Assembly: GCF_039962255.1 (NCBI RefSeq)
Contig: NZ_JAMPKY010000001.1
Coordinates: 806,001 to 870,000, forward strand
DNA length: 64,000 bases
Direction: 5' to 3'
Origin: Leptolyngbya subtilissima AS-A7
Lineage (GTDB): Bacteria; Cyanobacteriota; Cyanobacteriia; Phormidesmidales; Phormidesmidaceae
Part shown: positions 35,152 to 44,384 of the stretch, piece after piece
Layout: each line of letters opens with the position of its first letter
Numbering within the stretch: the first letter of the stretch is position 1
The notes under the pieces: generated by a model
What the model was told of the DNA's origin: nothing
The model's input: only the letters and a program-made list of their open reading frames with translations
Databases searched by the model: none
Translations under genes and position numbers: made by a program

Positions 35152-35892
35152 TTATAGCAACAGGGAATTCGACAGGTTCTCGTGGCGGTTACTGGGCGAC
35201 ACGCTTTGCTTGAGAATTTCCAGCTTAATTTTCCCTCTTTCCACAGACACCGTTCTCAAGATTTCGTAGGTGCTGTTTGGAATGTCGTGCCAAGTGGCAC
35301 GATTATCATCCGAGTATTGGTACACTTGGCTACAGAGATACGAGACCTTTTCTGGACCGGCAAAGTCAAAGATAGTCGGGCTCCAAGCCCCTTTTACATC
35401 GTGGGTGTCACTCATATTTCCGGCGCTACCTGACGAGGTCACGGCATTACCGACACCGAAGTGCTGACCTGGGTTGCGGTATGCCGGATCGAGGTAATTA
35501 ATGGCTTGCAACGAAGCGGCACCCCAACTCACCCTTTCCCGAACGAAAATGTGGTCCAGATTCTGCAGATTGCCGGAATCGCTATCCCAAATAGCGTCAT
35601 GCTTGATGTGACCTCCTGGGAGCGCGGTCAACGTCTGGGTTCTGAAGTTCACGAGACTCGCTTTCACTAACGCTGCAAGCGATGGCACCTCGGCAATCAG
35701 ATAAGCACGGGTGCAAGCGTACTTTTTCCATTTGTCACCAGAGATGCGCTTCATTTCCGCGGCTACCTGGGGAGCTGTAAAGTTGCCGCTTGACATCAGC
35801 GCGACTAGGTCATGAAGATCGCTCCTCTTGACCCGTTCGTAGGTGGGATTATCTAGTTGAAGCGCCGTAGTAAATGCTTGAAAATTGAACAT
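35152..35892 (-). CDS. Unknown 246-aa protein between sheath copies; candidate cargo
   Basis: No family recognised. AAAGGA stands five bases before the ATG. The first 85 residues are helical (MFNFQAFTTALQLDNPTYER ...). The rest is mixed and rich in aromatic residues, with a Gly/Ser/Asn turn region (HFGVGNAVTSSGSAGNM) and repeated His-Asp pairs (HDAIWD, THDVKG, WHDIPN). No signal peptide or membrane helix. It sits between the complete sheath gene and the truncated sheath copy, where no structural tail gene is expected. This suggests a later insertion, possibly of an effector. Confidence 0.6.
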   Translation of the reverse strand: MFNFQAFTTALQLDNPTYERVKRSDLHDLVALMSSGNFTAPQVAAEMKRISGDKWKKYACTRAYLIAEVPSLAALVKASLVNFRTQTLTALPGGHIKHDAIWDSDSGNLQNLDHIFVRERVSWGAASLQAINYLDPAYRNPGQHFGVGNAVTSSGSAGNMSDTHDVKGAWSPTIFDFAGPEKVSYLCSQVYQYSDDNRATWHDIPNSTYEILRTVSVERGKIKLEILKQSVSPSNRHENLSNSLLL

Positions 35893-36107
35893 AATTATCC
35901 TTTGCAGTATTTGCCTGAGGCGGATACCGTAAGCGCTGAAGGCGGCTCATAGGCTTCTCTCTACCCGAACTCTTTATTAGCAATAGTCTGGACAGATTTA
36001 GCAACGAAGCTGAAAATCATATGAAGTAAACACTCTAGCGATAGCTCTTTAAATCAAAATTAGCTTGCGGACTGACGTTGATTTAAATACTTTGAGTGAC
36101 ATATGGT

Positions 36108-36353
36108 CTAGCTTGAAAAGCATTTTTTTTGCTCGAAGTGTTGATCTGGCGATCGCATCAAGGTCGACCCATCACTAGCGCCGCCAAACTTCTCGCGAGC
36201 TTCGCTCAGACTACCGACCAAGACTGCCCCTAACTCCGCTCCCTGGGAAGCGGTTCCTACAATTCCAATATTCTCTGTTGAAATGCACCCAGCACGAATT
36301 AAACCCTCATCTCGTACTCCAACGTAGGTGCCTGGCAAAATCATCTTTGGCAT
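36108..36353 (-). pseudogene. Truncated duplicate of the sheath gene 5' end
   Basis: The first 68 codons (PGTYVGVRDEGLIRAGCIST ... GGASDGSTLMRS) are about 85% identical to the start of the sheath at 33.6-35.0 kb. The frame then changes into an unrelated 13-aa tail and stops. The similarity extends upstream of the ATG (CTTATTACGAGAG versus CTTATCACGAGAA), so the leader was duplicated too. It is either the remnant of a second sheath gene or a partial tandem duplication whose spacer now holds the 246-aa gene. Confidence 0.8.
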
Positions 36354-36743
36354 CGGTAAAACTCTCGTAATAAGTAGATCTAATCAACCTCTTGAGTCTC
36401 TCTTAACTACGCCTACAAGAAAGGGGGCATTCTACCTACGCAGATATATAGCCCCATTACGAACGGCTGCTTCTGGTGTCAGCCCCCACAAAATTTGAAG
36501 TAACACTCCGGACAGTTTTTGAGCAGCAACGGCGGAATGAAGGTTTTAGCTCTCTTACACGTTAGCCTAGCCAACGAGGAATTAAGAGTTTTAGCACTTT
36601 CCAAAAAGTGCCCAAGCTATTGCTGAGAACAGTGTCAAAGTTGTTTTGGGAGTATTATTACCTATTAATACTGACCTACAAAGGCCATATACTTCCATCA
36701 TCTCTTTGGAGACTAATGTTTAAAGAGCAGCATCTAAAGGAAA
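36354..36743. other. Intergenic, AT-rich
   Basis: No gene recognised between the sheath remnant and the RGS-like gene. It may contain the original promoter of the CIS operon, but I cannot place it. No tandem repeats or transposon ends seen. Confidence 0.35.
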
Positions 36744-37241
36744 TCATGGAGATGAATAGTGGGTGCCCATCACAGCATCTACGCGTCTGGCAGCTTGCTT
36801 ATAGTCTTCAGATAACAAATATCTGTTGAGTGTGTCATTTTTAATCAATCTACCTACCTCATCCTTCATGGCTACGATAGCATGCACTTTTTTATCAATT
36901 GAATCAGCATTTCTAAACTCAGCCATAACTTGGGCAGAAAAATTAACTTGACGGGGAGCTGTGTTTCCAACAAACTCATCGATAATGCTGTTTAACTTTG
37001 CTACTGCCATGCTCCTTGTAGATGGATCTTGAAATAGTTTTTCTAGCCCAATTGTTTTTGCAAAAAAATCCAAATTTTCTAGCGAAAACTCCTTTTCCGC
37101 AAAATTTCTAAAGCTTTGAAACCATAGATTATCCTCTCGGCCGAAGCGTTCTCGATCCATTTCTGGATTTAAGTAGCGAGGATTCGGGCGAAGATTCGGG
37201 CTTTCTCCAAGACTTAGTTGGAAGATAGGAGGTGTAGGCAT
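36744..37241 (-). CDS. RGS-domain-like protein, candidate CIS effector
   Basis: A 165-aa protein starting after AAGGAG. Residues about 40-148 follow the eukaryotic RGS (regulator of G-protein signalling) pattern: FxxFxxxEFSLENLDFF (E55-N56 matches the Glu-Asn pair of RGS4), a helical middle, IIDEFVGNTAPRQVN (V99-N100), and VGRLIKNDTLNRYLLSEDY with D136 and R140. These are the positions RGS proteins use to hold the switch regions of G-alpha. A 39-residue lead of low complexity precedes it. It is the first minus-strand gene before the sheath remnant, so it may be expressed with the CIS. Such domains are rare in bacteria, so cargo aimed at a eukaryote is plausible; a divergent helical protein without G-alpha contact is the alternative. 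Confidence 0.65.
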   Translation of the reverse strand: MPTPPIFQLSLGESPNLRPNPRYLNPEMDRERFGREDNLWFQSFRNFAEKEFSLENLDFFAKTIGLEKLFQDPSTRSMAVAKLNSIIDEFVGNTAPRQVNFSAQVMAEFRNADSIDKKVHAIVAMKDEVGRLIKNDTLNRYLLSEDYKQAARRVDAVMGTHYSSP

Positions 37242-37678
37242 AAGGAATCTCCTTAGCGTGCTTTAAGTAATTGAGCCAATTAAATTCTCTTAGCACAAAT
37301 AGCTCAATCAAATTTTGCAACTTTAAGGAGCAAACTTAAGGTATTGAGATAGTGGCGTTCTATTACCAAAGCACTTTATCTCTCAATAGGATATTGAGCA
37401 GTCTTTATACGGGCACTAAGCATTTTGAAAGTATGGTGATGAAGACGGGCCGGAATGAGCATGAGTTACGACTTGTGTAGTGATGACTTTAACTCGAAAG
37501 TTTTACATGTTTCTTAACAATCCTTCTAGCTGAGATTTCACAAGCCTTTCGAACAATTGCAAGCGTCCTGACTCTGTCTGTATCTGCATATTCTGATGAG
37601 GTTGACCGTAATAACCCTTGGCCTGACCGAAACGGTCAAAGCTGTGTCCAACCTGTTAAACGTACATGCTTCCGGCTT
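37242..37678. other. Divergent intergenic region
   Basis: The space between the RGS-like gene (minus) and the NB-ARC gene (plus) should hold both promoters. No clear repeat or RNA element found. It is AT-rich compared with the flanking TPS genes. Confidence 0.35.
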
Positions 37679-39097
37679 ATGGCATTGACTCCTCAAGCGC
37701 GTCCCCGGCATAGAAAGGTTATTGTTCTTACTGAATCAGGGTTTCAGAAAGTTCAGACCGCAAAGTCACAGTCTGACATTTGGGATGAATACACGAAAAC
37801 CTGCACTTTAGAAACTTTAAGCGAGCGAACGGGGCTCTCAAGCCACACTTTAAGCAAAGTCCATGCTAGGAAAGCAGGAGTTGATCTGCGGACTTTAGTG
37901 CGCTACTTCAGTGCCTTTGGTTTGACCTTGGAAGCGAGTGACTATATATCAGTCGAGAAAACGGAAGAAAACGTTAAACCCGAGCAGATTACTCTATCCA
38001 GCGAAAAGCCTAGTGGGTCATTGCTGTCACCCATTTCTCTGGTGAACTGGGGTACCGCACCTGACGTTTCGAGATTCTGCGGTCGCACTGTTGAACTAGC
38101 CACCCTACAAGCCTGGATTTTAGAGCATCAGTGTCGCCTCATCACCCTTTCAGGTATGGGCGGCGTTGGCAAAACTTGGTTATCCGTCAAGCTTTTGGAG
38201 CAAATACAGACAGCCTTTGATGTCATCATTTGGCGCAGCTTGCGCCCCATATCTAGAACGCAACCCCTTGTGACTGTGAATGAATTGCTCGACGACTGGC
38301 TGAGACATTTAGTTTCCCCCTCAGAATCCCTTATTTCAGAAACGACCCATGCCAAAATCCTACAACTGATAGACTGCCTGCAAAAAAGGCCCTGTTTATT
38401 AGTTTTAGACAATATTGAGTCAGTTCTGACCAGGGCTCGCTCAGGTGACTCTGCTGAAGGGAACTTTACAAGTAGGTGTCAGGTCGGCTACGAAGCCTAT
38501 GACGAGTTATTTCGTCTGATTGGGCAAGGGCGGCACCAAAGCTGTTTAATTTTGACAAGCCGCGAAGAGCCGAATCAGCTGCAACCATTATCGGGAGAAG
38601 ATCGCCAGATTCGGCTATTTCCCCTCGGTGGTCTGAAGACTCTGGATATAAAACAGATGTTTGACGCGAAGGGTTGTTTTCAAGGGAGTGCCGATGAGTG
38701 GCATCACCTGGTGAATTATTACGGTGGGAATCCGTTTATTTTAGAAACGATTGCAACTACAATTCAGCAACTTTTTGGTGGTAGGGTTGCTGACTTTATG
38801 ACGTGCGAAGCTCCACTACTTGACGATATTTGTGAGCTTATAGATCAGCAATTTGGATTGCTATCAGAGGCGGAAAAAGCAGTGATAGGCGCTCTTGCCA
38901 GTCAAGCGATGCCCCGTTCATTTTCAGAGTTGCGATCGCAAGTTTCACCTTCGATTTCAACAACCAGTATGTTAAGTGTCTTAAATTTTCTTAGGTCGCG
39001 ATCGCTCCTTGAAAAGGCATCTACCAACACCGTCTTGCCGTCCTTACCAGGCAACTATGTCAGGGATTATGTCAATGAGCATTTTGTCCAGCAATGA
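37679..39097 (+). CDS. STAND ATPase (NB-ARC type) without sensor repeats
   Basis: A 472-aa protein. The N-terminal helical domain with a helix-turn-helix look (about residues 25-90: TLETLSERTGLSSHTLSKVH) is the type found at the front of cyanobacterial NB-ARC-WD40 proteins. The ATPase follows: Walker A GMGGVGKTWLS (about 158-168), Walker B CLLVLDNIE, a sensor ILTSRE, and a winged-helix part ending LLEKASTN. The protein stops where WD40 or TPR repeats normally begin. A truncated receptor or a minimal signalling switch are both possible. It lies between the CIS genes and the second half of the TPS locus; related STAND proteins act in immunity and cell death. Confidence 0.75.
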   Translation: MALTPQARPRHRKVIVLTESGFQKVQTAKSQSDIWDEYTKTCTLETLSERTGLSSHTLSKVHARKAGVDLRTLVRYFSAFGLTLEASDYISVEKTEENVKPEQITLSSEKPSGSLLSPISLVNWGTAPDVSRFCGRTVELATLQAWILEHQCRLITLSGMGGVGKTWLSVKLLEQIQTAFDVIIWRSLRPISRTQPLVTVNELLDDWLRHLVSPSESLISETTHAKILQLIDCLQKRPCLLVLDNIESVLTRARSGDSAEGNFTSRCQVGYEAYDELFRLIGQGRHQSCLILTSREEPNQLQPLSGEDRQIRLFPLGGLKTLDIKQMFDAKGCFQGSADEWHHLVNYYGGNPFILETIATTIQQLFGGRVADFMTCEAPLLDDICELIDQQFGLLSEAEKAVIGALASQAMPRSFSELRSQVSPSISTTSMLSVLNFLRSRSLLEKASTNTVLPSLPGNYVRDYVNEHFVQQ

Positions 39098-39294
39098 ACT
39101 CCTGCTCAAAGGCTAGGGTGCTCCAGGCAAGTATTTATACTAGGAACCAGAGAAGGCATGGCCAATCACATCGACAACTTTAGGATTTGTTTAGCATTTA
39201 CTCTGAATGGTCCCAATTCGGGCTGAAGCATTAGCGTAAAATCAGGAGCATCGCAGCGTAAGCTCTAACCCGACTTAAAGCCTAGCCATTGTCC

Positions 39295-41877
39295 ATGGTT
39301 CAAAGATTCCGCTCTTTCTGGTTTCGCTTTCTCAGGTTAGGCCTTTGCCTGCTGCTGGGGGTAATCCTTGTCAGCGCGTCGGCAATTGGTCACAGCATTT
39401 TCCCCTCTAGAGGAATCGGCAGTACTTTTCCTGCGATCGCAGCTACCCCAACCGAAAACTTACTAGACCAGGGCCGTCAGGCTTATGCGGCTCAGCGCTT
39501 CAGCGACGCCGTAGCTGCCTGGGAAGAGGCAGTTACGTTATTCTCACAGCAACCCCTTCAGCAAGCGCTGGCCCTCAGCTACCTAACCGCTGCTTACCAG
39601 CAGCTCAGCCAGTGGGAGATTGCCGACCGCAGCATCACCCAAAGCTTAGAACGGCTCGTCACCGTTCCTGACTCGGCTCAGAAACTGGCAGTTAGCGCCC
39701 AAATCCACAACACCCTCGGCAGCTTGCAATTTGCGCGAGGGCAGACCCAGGCCGCGCTAGCCACCTGGCAAACCGCTGCTGACCTCTATGCCCAAACCGA
39801 AGATGAAGCTCGCTACTTCAACTGTCGCTTAAACCAGGTGCAGGCCCAGCAGTCCTTGGGATATTACCAGGCAGCACGGCGAACTCTCACTGGCCTAGAG
39901 CAGCGCTTACCAGCCCAGTCGCCGCCGTTGCAAGTGCTCGGCTATCAGCGGTTGGGGCAGACCTACCGCTTGCTGGGCGACCTAGCGATCGCCCAAGCGC
40001 ATCTGCAAACGGCTTTGAATTTAGCGCAGCAGGGAAACTTGGCGCCGGGGGGCATTTTGCTAGAGCTAGCGAACGTAGCACAGGGACAGGGAGACTGGGA
40101 GGGCGCGATCGCCATTTACCAACAAGCCTCACGGTCCAACGATGCCGAGATTCGCCTTAAAGCCCAGCTGAACCAACTCAAGTTATTCGTCCAGCAGAAT
40201 CCCGATGCCGCCCGCAATCTCGCTGCCGCCCTGCCAGCTGACCTGGGCCAACTGCCGCCGGGACGTAGTCAAATCTATGCCTATATCAACGCTGCCCAGA
40301 GCCTACTACAGCTTAAAACTCGTGCTGAAACTGAGACCGCTGTCCGCCTGCTGGCCCAAGCAATTCAACGTAGCCAAGCTTTGCAGGATACTCGCGCCGA
40401 AGCTTATGCCAGAGGCTATCTGGGGCACGCCTACGAAATCTCCCAGCAGTGGAATGAGGCCCAGCAGTTGACCGAGCAGGCCCTGACCCTATCACAATCC
40501 CTCAACGCTACCGATACTGTTTATCAGTGGCAGTGGCAGCGAGGTCGCCTGCTCAAACAGCAGGGGCAGAAAGAATTGGCTTTGTCGGCCTACCGAGCTG
40601 CTTTCGAGGCACTCCAATCACTTAGGCAAGATTTAGTTGCCCTCAGCGATGACTTGCAGTTCTCATTTCAAGACAGTGTAGAGCCAGTCTACCGAGAGTT
40701 GATCGATCTACTGCTGCAACCTGAACCTCAAGCAGGTCTCCCCATTTCTTCACCTCCCCTTTCTGCACGCCTAACCGAAGCCCGATCTGTTTTAGAGGCG
40801 TTGCAGATTGCCGAACTCAACAACTTTTTCAGAACCGCCTGCCTGGAGGCTCAGCAGGTCAATCTTGAGGAGATAAGCCAAAGTACCACCGCTATCATCT
40901 ATCCAATTATTCTGCCGGATCGGCTAGAAATAATTGCCAGTCTGCCGGGGCAACCCCTGCGGCAATTTACTAGCGCTGTGCCCCAGGCAGATCTGGAGCA
41001 AACCCTGCTTACCTGGCGACAAAATTCAGAGAAGCGGTTCACCGCCCCGGAAGGCAAAGCCCTGGGTCAGCAGCTTTACCGCTGGCTAATTGCCCCTATG
41101 CAGAATGCCCTGGTAGAAACCCACCCCCAAACGCTGGTCTTTGTGTTGGACGGAGCATTGCGGAATACTCCTATGGCCGCCCTGTATGACGGCGATCGCT
41201 ACTTGGTAGAAGACTATGCGATCGCCCTCTCCCCAGGGCTACAACTCCTCGGCCCACGCCCCCTGCAAGAAACTCAGATGGCGGCCTTACTAGCCGGGCT
41301 CACGGAGCCCCGGCACGGATTTAGCGCATTGTTCAGCGTGAATGACGAAATTCAGACTATTCAAGCGCTGTTGGATAGTCGCGTGTTGCTGAACCAAGGT
41401 TTTACCACCACTGCCTTGGTCCAGCAGGTAACCAATTCCGAGCGGCCGATTGTGCATCTGGCCACACACGCTCAGTACAGCTCAAACCTCGAAGACACGT
41501 TTATCCTGGCCTGGGATCGCCCCATTCCCTTAGATGAGTTGAGTAGTTTGTTAAGAACCGGTGACCAAAACCGTCTAGAGCCCATCGAGCTGCTGGTCCT
41601 CAGCGCCTGTGAAACGGCCACCGGAGATAATCGAGCTGCCCTGGGACTGGCCGGTATCTCGCTGCAGGCCGGTGCCCGTAGCACCCTGGCTTCGCTATGG
41701 AATTTAGACGACGCTTCAGGAGCGTACTTCGTCAGCCAATTTTATCAAGCCCTAGCCCAGCCCCAAGCGACAAAAGCTGCCGCCCTGCGACAGGCCCAAC
41801 TGGCATTACTTAACCACCCTGACTACCGCCACCCCGCCTACTGGTCGGCCTATGTGCTGGTTGGGAACTGGCTATAG
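39295..41877 (+). CDS. TPR-CHAT protein with signal peptide
   Basis: A protein of about 860 aa. An N-terminal signal peptide (FLRLGLCLLLGVILVSASAI) is followed by TPR repeats (about residues 55-470; LDQGRQAYAAQRFSDAVAAW and similar), a linker, and a C-terminal caspase-like CHAT domain with H725 (HLATHAQYS) and C772 (LSACETATGD). Such proteins are common next to TPS porins and haemagglutinin genes in cyanobacteria. Export implies that the CHAT domain acts outside the cytoplasm, perhaps on the TpsA passenger. It lies 46 bp before the TpsB gene and is probably co-transcribed with it. Confidence 0.85.
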   Translation: MVQRFRSFWFRFLRLGLCLLLGVILVSASAIGHSIFPSRGIGSTFPAIAATPTENLLDQGRQAYAAQRFSDAVAAWEEAVTLFSQQPLQQALALSYLTAAYQQLSQWEIADRSITQSLERLVTVPDSAQKLAVSAQIHNTLGSLQFARGQTQAALATWQTAADLYAQTEDEARYFNCRLNQVQAQQSLGYYQAARRTLTGLEQRLPAQSPPLQVLGYQRLGQTYRLLGDLAIAQAHLQTALNLAQQGNLAPGGILLELANVAQGQGDWEGAIAIYQQASRSNDAEIRLKAQLNQLKLFVQQNPDAARNLAAALPADLGQLPPGRSQIYAYINAAQSLLQLKTRAETETAVRLLAQAIQRSQALQDTRAEAYARGYLGHAYEISQQWNEAQQLTEQALTLSQSLNATDTVYQWQWQRGRLLKQQGQKELALSAYRAAFEALQSLRQDLVALSDDLQFSFQDSVEPVYRELIDLLLQPEPQAGLPISSPPLSARLTEARSVLEALQIAELNNFFRTACLEAQQVNLEEISQSTTAIIYPIILPDRLEIIASLPGQPLRQFTSAVPQADLEQTLLTWRQNSEKRFTAPEGKALGQQLYRWLIAPMQNALVETHPQTLVFVLDGALRNTPMAALYDGDRYLVEDYAIALSPGLQLLGPRPLQETQMAALLAGLTEPRHGFSALFSVNDEIQTIQALLDSRVLLNQGFTTTALVQQVTNSERPIVHLATHAQYSSNLEDTFILAWDRPIPLDELSSLLRTGDQNRLEPIELLVLSACETATGDNRAALGLAGISLQAGARSTLASLWNLDDASGAYFVSQFYQALAQPQATKAAALRQAQLALLNHPDYRHPAYWSAYVLVGNWL

Positions 41878-41922
41878 CCCTATAATGCGATCGCCATTAT
41901 CACAGTTTCCTGAAAATCTGCG

Positions 41923-43707
41923 TTGACTCAATTGCTGTACCGTTGCTATTGGGCTGGCATTGTTCTCGTCTGTCCAGCTATTTTTCAGATTCTGGCGTCT
42001 GTTCCCCCAGCCAAGGCCAAGACGATTGTTCGTTCCGAAATGGCCTATCCATCTGCTCAGTCATTATCCCAAGTGCCTCCGGGGTTACCCCGACTGCCAA
42101 ACCAGCCAATTCCAGAGACACCCTTACCCGATCAACCGCTGCCAATCCTGCCGCCGCCTGAGGAACTGCTCCCGTTGGTCGAGCCCCAGATTCCTGAGTC
42201 TCGCTTTGACGAAACAGAAGACTCCTTCTTTGTAAGAACGATCGAGATTACAGGAAGCACTGTTTTTTCTGAGGCAGATTTTGCTGATCTGGTTGCTCCC
42301 TACATAAACCGTCAGGTCAGCTTTAGCAACCTGTTAGACCTGCGCTCTGCCATTACCGAACGATACGTTGCAGCCGGATACGTCACTTCAGGAGCGATCA
42401 TTCCACCGCAAACCTTGGTTGATGACACGGTCACCATTCAAGTTATTGAAGGAGAACTCGAAGACATTGTGGTCACAGGGATGAATCGTCTAAACCCTGC
42501 CTATGTACGTAGTCGTATTGGTCTGGTCAGCACCCCTCCGCTCAACGTCGATCGCCTGTTGACTGGGTTGCAGCGCCTACAGCTTGATCCCCTAATTGAA
42601 ACCTTGTCCGCTGACTTGCAAGCTGGCAGTAGACCGAATACTAGCGTACTAGTTGTCAACGCGACCGAAGCAGACTCGTTTGTCGTCGATCTAAGTCTTG
42701 ATAACTACGGTTCTCCCAATGTTGGAACCGGACAGCGACGCTTGCTTTTGAGAGAAGGCAATTTGACGGGGCTGGGCGATCGCATCGCGCTGGAGTACGA
42801 AAACACCGACGGCAGCAATGAAGTTGATGTCAGCTACACCCTGCCCGTCAGCCCAAACAACGATGCCTTACGCTTCAGGGCCGGCTATTCAAATAGCCGA
42901 GTCATCGATGCTGATTTTGATGTGCTAGATATTTCCTCTGATAATTTCTACTACGAATTCGGCTATCGTCATTCCCTGATTGAAACCCCTACAGAAGAAC
43001 TCGCCCTAGGGATCACTCTCTCTCATCAGCGAAACCAAACTTTCCTAGGTTTAGACAACATTGGCCCCTTCCCGCTGTCACCCGGTGCCAACAGTCAGGG
43101 CGTTAGCCAGGTAACGGCTCTGCGGTTCTCTCAAGAATGGAGCCAGCGTAGCCAGAGCCATGTACTAGCCTTTCGGTCTCAAATTAGCCTGGGTCTCGAT
43201 CTCCTCAATGCCACTGTGAATGAAACTGGCCCCGACAGTCAATTCTTAGCCTGGCGTGGACAGGGGCAATGGCTACAACGCTTAGGTGCCAATACCGTCT
43301 TACTGCTACGGGGCGACGCTCAGCTGACAACCGACGATCTGCTGTCTCAGGAAGAATTTAGTTTGGGCGGTGCCCTGAGCGTACGTGGCTATCGACAAGA
43401 CGCCCTGCTGCGCGACAACGGATTGCTGCTCTCGGCAGAGCTGCGATCGCCCATTGCCCGCGTTCCAGAACTAGATGGAACTCTGCAACTGATCCCTTTT
43501 CTGGATGCCGGAGTGGCTTGGAACGCGAACGCAAACTTACCGACTGGCCCCAATGCATTGATCGGCACCGGGCTAGGTCTGTTGTGGCAGCAGGGCGACA
43601 ACCTATCGATGCGATTCGATCTGGGCATTCCGCTTGTGCCGCTTGCTGAAGAGAAAAACGGTTTACAGGAAAGCGGTATCTATTATTCAGTTCGGTACAC
43701 GCTCTGA
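41923..43707 (+). CDS. TpsB/ShlB-type outer-membrane secretion porin
   Basis: A 594-aa Omp85-family transporter of two-partner secretion. Order of parts: N-terminal hydrophobic signal, Pro-rich linker (about residues 45-85), POTRA_2 domain (about 95-175; FVRTIEITGSTVFSEADFAD, VIEGELEDIVV), POTRA/ShlB region and the beta-barrel (VRGYRQDALLRDNGLLLSAE is the conserved VRGY/F motif). The start is a TTG. It is the likely exporter of the FHA-type protein at 11.2-14.2 kb, from which it is separated by the CIS genes. The IS630 element begins about 120 bp after the stop. Confidence 0.88.
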   Translation: MTQLLYRCYWAGIVLVCPAIFQILASVPPAKAKTIVRSEMAYPSAQSLSQVPPGLPRLPNQPIPETPLPDQPLPILPPPEELLPLVEPQIPESRFDETEDSFFVRTIEITGSTVFSEADFADLVAPYINRQVSFSNLLDLRSAITERYVAAGYVTSGAIIPPQTLVDDTVTIQVIEGELEDIVVTGMNRLNPAYVRSRIGLVSTPPLNVDRLLTGLQRLQLDPLIETLSADLQAGSRPNTSVLVVNATEADSFVVDLSLDNYGSPNVGTGQRRLLLREGNLTGLGDRIALEYENTDGSNEVDVSYTLPVSPNNDALRFRAGYSNSRVIDADFDVLDISSDNFYYEFGYRHSLIETPTEELALGITLSHQRNQTFLGLDNIGPFPLSPGANSQGVSQVTALRFSQEWSQRSQSHVLAFRSQISLGLDLLNATVNETGPDSQFLAWRGQGQWLQRLGANTVLLLRGDAQLTTDDLLSQEEFSLGGALSVRGYRQDALLRDNGLLLSAELRSPIARVPELDGTLQLIPFLDAGVAWNANANLPTGPNALIGTGLGLLWQQGDNLSMRFDLGIPLVPLAEEKNGLQESGIYYSVRYTL

Positions 43708-43889
43708 CGCTTAAGCCAGAGATTAAGGGTGTTACAGCTGATATTGAGCATCTGGCTGACGTGGCTTTTTTCTCGCCTCGGTCAACGGCAGCAAGCACTT
43801 TGTCACAACCTCATGCCGATTGGCTTCTTATACCAAATCTGAAATATAGAGCTACAAGTAAAGGAGGGTAGCTCAAAAGAGATGTGGAA

Positions 43890-44384
43890 ATGGCAGGCGT
43901 ACTGAGGATTGGGGTCGAGGAATCGGTAGAGACACTCAAAACTCTGCTGGACGAGCAGCGGGATGCTGTCAGCCGGAGCAAGGTGCAAGTGTTGTGGTGG
44001 ATTAAGACAGGGCAGTTAAGTAGCGTCAACGCCCTGGCTCAGATGAGTGGCTATCATCGCACAACTGTTTCAAGGTGGCTTTCAGCCTATCGCCAGGGTG
44101 GGTTAGAGGTTCTGTTGGCCGTGCAGCCTAAACCCGGTCGCCCTCCTAAGATTCGGGGGGCGATTCGGCAGCGCTTGGAGCGAGAATTACAGGACCCCGA
44201 AGGGTTCGGCAGTTACAAGGAAGTGCAGCACTGGCTGCAGGCCGTCTGTGGGGTAAAGGTGGCCTACAAAACAGTTCATGGAACGGTGCGCTACCGCCTC
44301 AAAGCCAAGCTCAAACGACCACGCCCCGTCTCACCCAAGCAAGCACCAGGAGCCGTTGAGGCGTTCAAAAAAACGTTGGACTAA
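43890..44384 (+). CDS. IS630 transposase, N-terminal frame
   Basis: About 164 aa. Holds the helix-turn-helix DNA-binding part (SVNALAQMSGYHRTTVSRWL) and the linker winged helix (KPGRPPKIRGAIRQRLEREL). The frame ends shortly after a seven-A run (44367-44373), where a -1 slip leads into the catalytic frame. Confidence 0.8.
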   Translation: MAGVLRIGVEESVETLKTLLDEQRDAVSRSKVQVLWWIKTGQLSSVNALAQMSGYHRTTVSRWLSAYRQGGLEVLLAVQPKPGRPPKIRGAIRQRLERELQDPEGFGSYKEVQHWLQAVCGVKVAYKTVHGTVRYRLKAKLKRPRPVSPKQAPGAVEAFKKTLD

